From positions 434,001-498,000 of the forward strand of contig CAZHON010000001.1 in the NCBI GenBank assembly GCA_964534565.1: a stretch of DNA of 64,000 bases, written 5' to 3'. A program made the translations under genes and the position numbers. The stretch comes from CAZHON01 sp964534565. Lineage in GTDB: Bacteria > Patescibacteriota > Gracilibacteria > Peribacterales > Peribacteraceae. Position 1 is the stretch's first letter. Each line of letters opens with the position of its first letter. This document shows positions 35,026 to 41,951 of the stretch, piece by piece. The notes beneath the pieces were generated by a model. It was not told where the DNA came from. It searched no databases and saw nothing but the letters and a program-made list of their open reading frames with translations.

Positions 35026-36126
35026 ATGACTACTTCTATGCCCCCGTCCTCATCTTCATTAAACGATTTTATCACCCATGCCCGCAAGAAGGGAATGGAC
35101 CATGCAACGATTCGGTTGCTCCTCGTTTCTTCCGGCTGGAAGGAAAAAGATGTCATCGCAGCCATGAGTGAAGAAAGTTTGGATATGCAGGTTCCGACTC
35201 CTCCAGAGATCGGTTCCGCTCGTGATGCATTTTTGCATCTGCTCACATTCACGGCGCTCTACAGCTCCGTCATCAGTGTGATGATGCTCTTCTTCGAGTT
35301 TGTGAATCTTCTGCTCCCTGATCCAGCATTGGGTGAGAACTATTACAATGTGAATAACGACTCGTCCTACATTCGTTGGTTGCTCGCTGTTCTGATTGTC
35401 TCCTTCCCATTGCTTGCATTCCTCTGGCGCACGTTGCATCGGGAATTTGTGGCGCATCCAGAAAAACTCGCAACAGGCGTGCGACGTTGGCTTACGTACT
35501 TCACGCTCTTCGTTACTGCATGTGCATTGGTAGGTGATGGAATTGCTCTCGTGTTTTCTCTCTTGCAGGGCGAATGGACGATGCGCTTCCTTCTCAAGGT
35601 GATCATCGTTGCAGTTCTTGCTGGCGTACCTTTCAGTTACTACTTCTCCGTCTTGCGCATGCCACCGGAGTCGTACCGCACGTGGCCTCATCACAAAACA
35701 TTCGCACTCTTGGCGACAGCACTTGCCGCTGTTGCATTCGTTTGGGGAATCGCCATTGTCGGTTCACCACTCCAGGGTCGCAGCGAACGCTTCGACGAAC
35801 AGCGCACGAGTGATTTACAGGCGATTGAGAATGAGATTTACAACGAAGTGTACGGTGTGAATCGTTACAACACTCCAACTGTGACAAGTCTTCCAAAGCC
35901 TCTTCCAAAGAGTTTGGACGAAGTGCAGAAACAGGTTGTCCAGCAACGTATTTCCATTACCGACCCTGAAACAGGAGCTCCGTATGAGTACTCTGTCAGC
36001 GGAAACACATTCACGTTGTGTGCTGTATTCAACGAAGAACTTCACCAGGAATACAATATCTTCTGGGATCACTCGGCAGGGCGCACCTGCTATGAATTCA
36101 ATGCCCTCGAACCGCAGGGGAAGTAA
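35026..36126 (+). CDS. DUF5671 membrane protein
   Basis: Integral membrane protein (366 aa). The N-terminal ~45 residues form a small helical module (LNDFITHARKKGMDHATIRLLL) similar to the short SHOCT-like or ubiquitin-associated-like segments in CPR proteins. It is followed by DAFLHLLTFTALYSSV, the DUF5671 pattern, and about six membrane helices. A soluble C-terminal tail of ~100 residues ends the protein. Function is unknown. The ATG at 35026 (MTTSMPPSSSS) is preferred over the far upstream start at 34849; a TATTAT box lies close before it. It stops three bases before prfA, so the two may be co-expressed. Confidence 0.82.
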   Translation: MTTSMPPSSSSLNDFITHARKKGMDHATIRLLLVSSGWKEKDVIAAMSEESLDMQVPTPPEIGSARDAFLHLLTFTALYSSVISVMMLFFEFVNLLLPDPALGENYYNVNNDSSYIRWLLAVLIVSFPLLAFLWRTLHREFVAHPEKLATGVRRWLTYFTLFVTACALVGDGIALVFSLLQGEWTMRFLLKVIIVAVLAGVPFSYYFSVLRMPPESYRTWPHHKTFALLATALAAVAFVWGIAIVGSPLQGRSERFDEQRTSDLQAIENEIYNEVYGVNRYNTPTVTSLPKPLPKSLDEVQKQVVQQRISITDPETGAPYEYSVSGNTFTLCAVFNEELHQEYNIFWDHSAGRTCYEFNALEPQGK

Positions 36127-36129
36127 TTC

Positions 36130-37194
36130 ATGGAGGAGAAAATACGTCAACTATTGGCTGAACGGGAGGACCTGCAGAAACGTCTGCAGGATCCTTCCGT
36201 ATTCGGCGACCCCAAGGCTGTTGCGACCATGAGCAAGCGTCTTTCTGTGCTCGATCCACTTGCGGACCTTTGGGATCGTTACCAGAAGATGAAGAACGTC
36301 ATCGCTTCAGTCGAGGAACTCTCCAACGATCCCGAGCTGAAACAGATGGCAATGGAGGAAGCAGCCGAGGCAGAAAAAGAATTGCCCATCATTGAACAGA
36401 AGTTTCAAGAATTTCTTATCCCCCGAGATCCTCGCGACGATCGAAACGCGATTATAGAAGTTCGAGCGGGTGCAGGAGGGGAGGAGGCGGCTCTCTTTGC
36501 CGCAGAACTTCTGCGTATGTACATCCGCTATGCGGAAACGCAGGGGCTAAAGCTGCAGATGCTCGATATTGCTGAGGCTGATGCAGGAGGAATCAAGGAA
36601 GGCGTCATTCGAATTGAAACACCTGGCGCATATGGACTCTTTAAATTTGAAGGGGGAGTGCATCGTGTGCAGCGCATTCCTGCAACCGAAAGCAAAGGGC
36701 GCATCCACACATCAGCAGTCTCTGTGGCCGTGCTTCCTGAGGCAGATGCAATTGATTTCAACATTCGTAATGAGGATCTGCGTGTCGACACATTTCGTGC
36801 GGGAGGTGCCGGAGGACAACACGTCAACAAAACGGAAAGCGCAGTGCGTCTGACGCACCTTCCAACGGGCGTTGCTGTTGCGTGCCAAAGTGAACGCAGT
36901 CAGTTGCAAAACCGCGAACGCGCGATGGAATTGTTGCGTACGAGGTTGCTTGCCTTTGAAGAAGAAAAACGTGCGAAGGAGCAGGGGAATCTTCGTTCCA
37001 GCCAGGTTGGAAGCGGGGATCGAAGTGACAAAATTCGAACCTACAACTTCCCCCAGGATCGAGTGACGGACCATCGCATTGGGGAAAGTTTCCATAACCT
37101 TCCCGGCATCATGGAAGGCGATATTGGACCGATTCTCGAAGCTTTAAAAACACACATGCGAAACGAAGCTCTAAAGGGGCAGGAAGCGGCATAA
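36130..37194 (+). CDS. prfA: Peptide chain release factor 1
   Basis: Recognises UAA and UAG and triggers peptide release. The anticodon-like tripeptide region is RIPATESKGRIHTSA, the RF1 PxT form rather than the RF2 SPF form. The catalytic GGQ lies in AGGAGGQHVNKTES (~230). The length of 354 aa is normal. RF2, needed for the UGA stops used in this window, is not encoded here. It starts three bases after the DUF5671 gene. Confidence 0.97.
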   Translation: MEEKIRQLLAEREDLQKRLQDPSVFGDPKAVATMSKRLSVLDPLADLWDRYQKMKNVIASVEELSNDPELKQMAMEEAAEAEKELPIIEQKFQEFLIPRDPRDDRNAIIEVRAGAGGEEAALFAAELLRMYIRYAETQGLKLQMLDIAEADAGGIKEGVIRIETPGAYGLFKFEGGVHRVQRIPATESKGRIHTSAVSVAVLPEADAIDFNIRNEDLRVDTFRAGGAGGQHVNKTESAVRLTHLPTGVAVACQSERSQLQNRERAMELLRTRLLAFEEEKRAKEQGNLRSSQVGSGDRSDKIRTYNFPQDRVTDHRIGESFHNLPGIMEGDIGPILEALKTHMRNEALKGQEAA

Positions 37195-37200
37195 GTACTG

Positions 37201-37258
37201 TATAATTCACCAATTTCCTTCATTGTTGTCTTATAGCATGAACAAAAAAAGTGTTCAT
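37201..37258 (+). promoter_or_regulatory. -10 box and inverted repeat after prfA
   Basis: TATAAT at 37201-37206, then an inverted repeat ATGAACA-N7-TGTTCAT at 37238-37258. An 18-codon ORF begins at the first arm (ATG 37238) and ends TGA at 37294, just before the start of the 157-aa gene. The repeat could be an operator or an RNA hairpin in its 90-base leader. Confidence 0.4.
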
Positions 37259-37298
37259 ACAATCTTGAAAGAGGGGAGTCCAGGGGTAGCATGAATGT

Positions 37299-37772
37299 AT
37301 GGCATCCATCACAATCGAGAAGGAGTCAAGCAATGGAGCTGATCAAGAAGAGCCTCCTCTAAGTCCCTCTTTACCGGAGGCTGTTGCGGAACGTTCTCTC
37401 GTTGACTTGGTTGTTCAACATCTTCAAGGAAATCGTCTTTTTAAAGTGGGAAGAATTTTGAGGCAACAATCTGCAGAAAAACTGATCGATCTTCACGCCC
37501 AATTAGAGTCACGACATGTATCTCAGTCTCAGATGGGGTACGTCACTCATAAAATTCGTTCTCGACTACAATGTTTACAACTGACTGAGCATCAACCGCA
37601 GTCACACGTTTCTACTTCTCCATCTGACGCTTCTTCGCCGTCACACAATTTGCCAAAAGACTCGCAACCGTCATCGGACCAACCCCGCCAGGAACAGGAG
37701 TTATCGCAGACGCCACAGGCAGCAGCTCCTCAAACGTTGTATCGCCGACTAAGGAATTTCCTTCACGTGTAG
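37299..37772 (+). CDS. Hypothetical protein overlapping folD antisense
   Basis: Soluble protein of 157 aa with unknown function. Residues ~30-100 (SLVDLVVQHLQGNRLFKVGR and following) form plausible amphipathic helices with a normal codon pattern. The C-terminal third, rich in Ser, Pro and Gln, overlaps the 3' end of folD on the other strand by 161 bases (37612-37772). folD is certain through its conserved PVPGGVGPMT end, so if this gene is real the overlap is a long convergent one. A TATAAT box lies about 90 bases upstream. The start at 37299 has no Shine-Dalgarno sequence. Confidence 0.5.
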   Translation: MASITIEKESSNGADQEEPPLSPSLPEAVAERSLVDLVVQHLQGNRLFKVGRILRQQSAEKLIDLHAQLESRHVSQSQMGYVTHKIRSRLQCLQLTEHQPQSHVSTSPSDASSPSHNLPKDSQPSSDQPRQEQELSQTPQAAAPQTLYRRLRNFLHV

Positions 37773-38463
37773 TTCCAATATCAATCACCACAGCGCCCGG
37801 TTTGACCATGTCTGCAGTGATCAACCGAGGCTTTCCTACAGCGGAAAAAAGCAAATCAGCCTGTTTCGTATACGAAGGTACGTCAACTGTTTTGTCGTGA
37901 CAGACCGTGACGGTCGCACCTCGATTCGCGAGCATCACAGCGAGTGGCTTTCCGACGATATTGCTTTGCCCCACAACGACGGCGTGTTTTCCTTCTACCG
38001 AAATGTTGTAGTACTCGAGTAAGCGGATGACTCCAGCGGGAGTCGCCGGAGGAAGATGTTCAAACTCCGGAGAGATCAACATTTTTCCAAGATTGTACGC
38101 GGTGAAACCATCGACATCTTTTTTGGGATCAATCGCTTTGAAAAGTTGAGGAGTGATTTTTTTGAGGACACCCGGCAGCGGCAACTGCACAATGTAACCG
38201 GTGACATCAGAATCTGTATTGAGTTCTTCCACCAGATCAAAGAGTTCCTTCTCCGTCGTGCCTTCCGGAAGGTGCCTATGGGTACATCGCATGCCGATTG
38301 CTTTGGCACTCTCTAGCTTCTTTGTGATGTAGCTCGTGCTTGCCGCATCGTCTCCGACTTGCACGATCACGAGCAGTGGATCCAATTTCTTCACATCTGC
38401 TGCAATAGACGCAAGGAGCGCTTCTGCGGGTTCTTTGCCGGTAAGAAGTCGAGCGCTGCTCAT
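37612..38463 (-). CDS. folD: Methylenetetrahydrofolate dehydrogenase/cyclohydrolase
   Basis: Bifunctional enzyme of one-carbon metabolism that interconverts 5,10-methylene-THF and 10-formyl-THF. The motifs SYITKK with the catalytic lysine, YIVQLPLP and the C-terminal PVPGGVGPMT are all present, as is the NADP-binding GQSNIVGKP. The ATG at 38463 is chosen; the TTG two codons upstream overlaps the tmk stop. tmk ends two bases before this ATG, so the two genes form a tight thymidylate/folate pair. It has 283 aa, the normal length. Confidence 0.96.
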   Translation of the reverse strand: MSSARLLTGKEPAEALLASIAADVKKLDPLLVIVQVGDDAASTSYITKKLESAKAIGMRCTHRHLPEGTTEKELFDLVEELNTDSDVTGYIVQLPLPGVLKKITPQLFKAIDPKKDVDGFTAYNLGKMLISPEFEHLPPATPAGVIRLLEYYNISVEGKHAVVVGQSNIVGKPLAVMLANRGATVTVCHDKTVDVPSYTKQADLLFSAVGKPRLITADMVKPGAVVIDIGTTREGNSLVGDTTFEELLPVASAITPVPGGVGPMTVASLLANCVTAKKRQMEK

Positions 38464-38465
38464 GT

Positions 38466-39053
38466 TCAAAGTATAGCTGAAATAGCGGCAAAGATTTTTT
38501 CACTTACTTCTTGTTTCGATCCGGACGTATCGATCACGACGATCGAGGGATCTTCTTTTGCGAGTCGGACGTAGATGTCGTAAACCTTTCGTTGAAGGTC
38601 GGTTGTCTCCAGCGTGTCCTTGGTTTCGCGTCGTCCCAGTCGCTCCTGACAGACCTCGAACGGAGGCAGTGCAAAAATGACTTTGGTGGGTCGGAGGAAG
38701 GTTCTGTTGAGTTCGACGAGCCAAGATGGCTCCAGGCCCAATGCCTCTCCATAGGCCAACGTGGAGTGGAGGTAGCGGTCACTGATGACGATCGTTCCAT
38801 TCAGGAGAGCGGGACTGACGGTACGACGGACGTGGTCGGCACGATCGGCCGTGAAGAGAAGCTGCAGGGCATCGGGCTGTAAATTCCCAGAAGCCAAAAA
38901 CCCTCGAATACTGCTTCCAATTGGGCCATTGGTCGGCTCTGCCGTGAGAAGCACCTTTTTCCCCTCCACCTCCAACCGCTCAGCTAAAAGCCGCGTATGG
39001 AGCGTTGTACCGCTTCCGTCAGGGCCGTCGAGAACAAGGAATGGACCGGGCAT
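38466..39053 (-). CDS. tmk: Thymidylate kinase (variant P-loop)
   Basis: Phosphorylates dTMP to dTDP. The fold markers are present: an N-terminal P-loop region LDGPDGSGTTLH, the DRY motif in ISDRYLHSTLAYG and the LID region RLGRRETKD. The P-loop lysine of the usual DGSGKTT is replaced by threonine (codon ACA), which is unusual for a kinase. A lysine or arginine from elsewhere may substitute, as in some P-loop variants, or activity may be altered. The stop is TGA, two bases before the folD ATG. At 195 aa the protein is slightly shorter than E. coli Tmk. Confidence 0.9.
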   Translation of the reverse strand: MPGPFLVLDGPDGSGTTLHTRLLAERLEVEGKKVLLTAEPTNGPIGSSIRGFLASGNLQPDALQLLFTADRADHVRRTVSPALLNGTIVISDRYLHSTLAYGEALGLEPSWLVELNRTFLRPTKVIFALPPFEVCQERLGRRETKDTLETTDLQRKVYDIYVRLAKEDPSIVVIDTSGSKQEVSEKIFAAISAIL

Positions 39054-39079
39054 TTGAGTAGGCGAATGGGGCTAATCTG

Positions 39080-39088
39080 TGCTATAAT
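39080..39088 (+). promoter_or_regulatory. Extended -10 promoter of the membrane protein-Clp operon
   Basis: TG-C-TATAAT (TATAAT at 39083-39088), 24 bases before the ATG at 39113. No clear -35 is seen, as expected for extended -10 promoters. Confidence 0.6.
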
Positions 39089-39112
39089 AACAGGATTCTA
39101 GAAACACACACC

Positions 39113-39520
39113 ATGCCAACAGAATCCATCCATCCGGCAGCCTATCTTCTGAAGAGTTTTGTGCTCTGGTATGTGTATCGATTGTCACAAAGAATTGTGC
39201 ACTTTGGACTCGATCTTTTGATTGCGGTCACATTGATTGTTCCGTTCGGTTTTCTCCTGAAATCATTCTTGTCTCCATGGAAGCAAATCCATGACACCAC
39301 TCCAACCAAGCCTGGTCTGCAACTCGGAGCAATGTTGGAAACAATAACGCTTGGACTGACAGCTCGACTGATTGGAGCGTTCATTCGCACACTGACAATT
39401 CTATTCGGGGTTGTGCTGTTGCTTGTGGCACTGACTGTGATTGCTTTCCTGTTTGTCGTGTGGCTGCTTCTGCCGATCGTCCTCTCCGGACTTTTGATTC
39501 TTGCCGTGATCATTATTTAA
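39113..39520 (+). CDS. Small polytopic membrane protein coupled to the Clp-like ATPase
   Basis: A 135-aa protein made largely of hydrophobic helices: one near 33-50, another near 75-92 and a long C-terminal hydrophobic region (ILFGVVLLLVALTVIAFLFV and following) that can form two. I recognise no family. The stop codon TAA is immediately followed by the ATG of the Clp-like ATPase, with zero bases between, so the proteins are translationally coupled and probably act together at the membrane, for instance as anchor or channel. That role is inferred only from the gene arrangement. Confidence 0.8.
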   Translation: MPTESIHPAAYLLKSFVLWYVYRLSQRIVHFGLDLLIAVTLIVPFGFLLKSFLSPWKQIHDTTPTKPGLQLGAMLETITLGLTARLIGAFIRTLTILFGVVLLLVALTVIAFLFVVWLLLPIVLSGLLILAVIII

Positions 39521-41911
39521 ATGGCACAAACATTCTCCGTCATCGGCACACGAGTAGCGGCTGGAGTAATGCTCCAACACGCAATCCATCATCTCTACAC
39601 AAAAATTGGAGTCAGTATTCTGATTGCCCTTGGTATTGTATTCATTTCTCAGGATTGGTTTACAGAAATCACTATGGCGATCCTTGTGACCGTCATGTTG
39701 CTCTACGGAGTGCTGGTTGTTTTCTTGCATGACGTATTTTGGAAGGATGCGCCCGTATCGCCAGAAGATTCCGATGCCGAGGCCCTCTCCTTCGATATCG
39801 TGCTCCGACTGCCCGATGGGGCAAACGTCGATATGCCGACGCTTGTGACTGCTGCTATGCATTCACCGCGCGGAAGATTCTTCCTTGAAGAATGCGGTCT
39901 GGAACAAGCGTCCATTCAGGCGGTGCTTCGTGATTTACAAGAAGACGCAAAGCAGAGTGATGTGGAAGAGTTTTTGAAACTCGCGAGAGCATCACTTTCG
40001 TCTTTAGATCGAACACGTATTTCTCCCAGCGTCATTTTTGCAACGCTCTTCAATCTCCCGGCAGAAAACGCTCTCTTAAAGGCGGCAAATATTTCGCCGG
40101 AACAGGCAGCGGATATTGTTCGATTCGGAACGCTCAAGCAACGACTTGCGGAGCAACGTAACCCCTTGAGCATCGGCTACTTGCAGCGTCACTTCTCTGG
40201 CATTGGACGAAGTTGGGTGCATGGGTACACCGACGCTCTCGATATGCTGACCGATGATCTTGAGGAAACTCTTGAACATCAACCGGCGCCCATTACGCGC
40301 ATCCATACGCAGGAACGCGACCAAGCATTGCAACTCCTCCAAGGAGGAACACATCACAATGTTCTCCTTACCGGAGAACAGGGCGTCGGAAAGAACATGC
40401 TTGCTCTTTCGATTGCTCGTGAATTGCGTTCACAGGAACGTGTACGCCATCTCCCCGACACGCGTGTGCTCGTTCTGCGTACGGAACAATTGCTTTCAGC
40501 TGTGGGGAGTGCAGACCGTTTCTTGCTCGCTGCAATCGCTTCCGCAAAGCGAGCGGGTCACTTCTTGTTGATTCTCCCCGACCTCCCACTGCTGTTTTCG
40601 GCAGCATCACCCGAGCTTCTTGCAGTACTCATTCGTTTGTTACAGGAACCGTCAATTCACATTGTCGCTGTATGTGACGGCGCCTCCATGCATTCCATCT
40701 TGGAGAAAAATCCGGGACTCATTGCTCTCTTCGAGCAAATTCCCGTTCAGGAACTTTCTTCGAATGAAACAAAAAGTGTTTTGATGGAAGAGGCATTCAC
40801 TCTTTCTCACAACACCGGAGTGCGCATTACGTATCGTGCGGTGTGTTCTGTTCTGTCGTTGAGCGACCGATACTTAGGGTCGTTGCGCCAGCCAAAGAAG
40901 TCCATTTCTATTCTGAAGGAAGCAGTCTCTCTTGCCGCCAAGACACACGAGACCTACGTTCGAGAAGAGCATATTCAGTCTGTCGTGTCCGGAAAAGCAC
41001 ACATGAATGTAAATGCAGTGACACTCAGTGAAAGCCAAGCACTCCTGACTCTTGCCGAACGCATGAAGCAACGAATCATCGGTCAGCATGATGCGATTGA
41101 TGCAATTGCCAATGCACTGAAACGAGGGCGACTGGACATCGGCGCACGCAATCGTCCTGTGGGAACATTCTTGCTTCTGGGCTCTACTGGTGTAGGAAAA
41201 ACGTACACCGCAAAGGTATTGGCAGAGGAATACTTCGGGACGAACGATGCATTCATTCGCATCGATCTCAATGAATTTGCAACGGCAGAAAGTGCAGGGC
41301 AGTTGTTGTCCGGTCCACTCGTGACGCATGTGCAGGATCATCCAAGTTCGCTGATCCTTCTTGATGAAATTGAGAAGGCGCACCAATCTGTCCTTCATCT
41401 TTTCCTTCAGATTCTTGATGAAGGCCAACTGACAAACGCAAACGGTCAACGCGTTGATTTCAGAAATACTCTCATCATTGCAACATCGAATGCAGGAAGT
41501 GCCTACATTCATGCCTTGCCGAAAGAGAAGACAATCGATCGCGCCGCGTTCACGAAAGATCTCCTTGAGCAGTTGATTCAAACACATGTCTTCACTCCGG
41601 AGTTCATCAACCGCTTCGATGCGGTCATTGGATTCCTGCCGCTCACCAAGGACGATGCAAAAGAAGTCTTGGCACTGCTCTTGAACGACGTCACAGCGAA
41701 AGTGCAAAAGCAACACGGAGTGACAGTTCAGCTTGAACCTGCGTGTATGGATCTCCTCTTGGATCGCGGCTATAGCAAAGAATTTGGTGCTCGAGAAATG
41801 CGACGCCTCGTGGCGGATACGGTTGAAACCGCAATTGCAGATGCATTTTTAAAGAAACAGTGGAGTCGCGGAGAGGTCCTGACGCTCACAGCGTTGGATT
41901 TTCATTTCTAA
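39521..41911 (+). CDS. Membrane-anchored Clp-like double AAA+ ATPase
   Basis: ClpA/B/C-family protein of 796 aa. Two transmembrane helices at about 28-45 and 50-70 replace a free N-terminus; a Clp-N-like helical region covers ~90-235. The first ATPase domain is degenerate: Walker A is GEQGVGKN (~284), with Asn for Thr/Ser, and the Walker B region is LLILPDLP, lacking the catalytic glutamate. The second is intact: GSTGVGKT (~552), LILLDEIEKAH (~610), IIATSNAG, the arginine finger in FINRFD (~694) and GAREMRR. The ClpB/C middle coiled coil is missing. No clear ClpP-binding loop is seen and clpP is not nearby. Role: membrane-bound unfolding or disassembly, by inference. Confidence 0.9.
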   Translation: MAQTFSVIGTRVAAGVMLQHAIHHLYTKIGVSILIALGIVFISQDWFTEITMAILVTVMLLYGVLVVFLHDVFWKDAPVSPEDSDAEALSFDIVLRLPDGANVDMPTLVTAAMHSPRGRFFLEECGLEQASIQAVLRDLQEDAKQSDVEEFLKLARASLSSLDRTRISPSVIFATLFNLPAENALLKAANISPEQAADIVRFGTLKQRLAEQRNPLSIGYLQRHFSGIGRSWVHGYTDALDMLTDDLEETLEHQPAPITRIHTQERDQALQLLQGGTHHNVLLTGEQGVGKNMLALSIARELRSQERVRHLPDTRVLVLRTEQLLSAVGSADRFLLAAIASAKRAGHFLLILPDLPLLFSAASPELLAVLIRLLQEPSIHIVAVCDGASMHSILEKNPGLIALFEQIPVQELSSNETKSVLMEEAFTLSHNTGVRITYRAVCSVLSLSDRYLGSLRQPKKSISILKEAVSLAAKTHETYVREEHIQSVVSGKAHMNVNAVTLSESQALLTLAERMKQRIIGQHDAIDAIANALKRGRLDIGARNRPVGTFLLLGSTGVGKTYTAKVLAEEYFGTNDAFIRIDLNEFATAESAGQLLSGPLVTHVQDHPSSLILLDEIEKAHQSVLHLFLQILDEGQLTNANGQRVDFRNTLIIATSNAGSAYIHALPKEKTIDRAAFTKDLLEQLIQTHVFTPEFINRFDAVIGFLPLTKDDAKEVLALLLNDVTAKVQKQHGVTVQLEPACMDLLLDRGYSKEFGAREMRRLVADTVETAIADAFLKKQWSRGEVLTLTALDFHF

Positions 41912-41951
41912 ACCCGCCGCCCCGAATGAACGGAGCAGCGGGCAAGATTTG

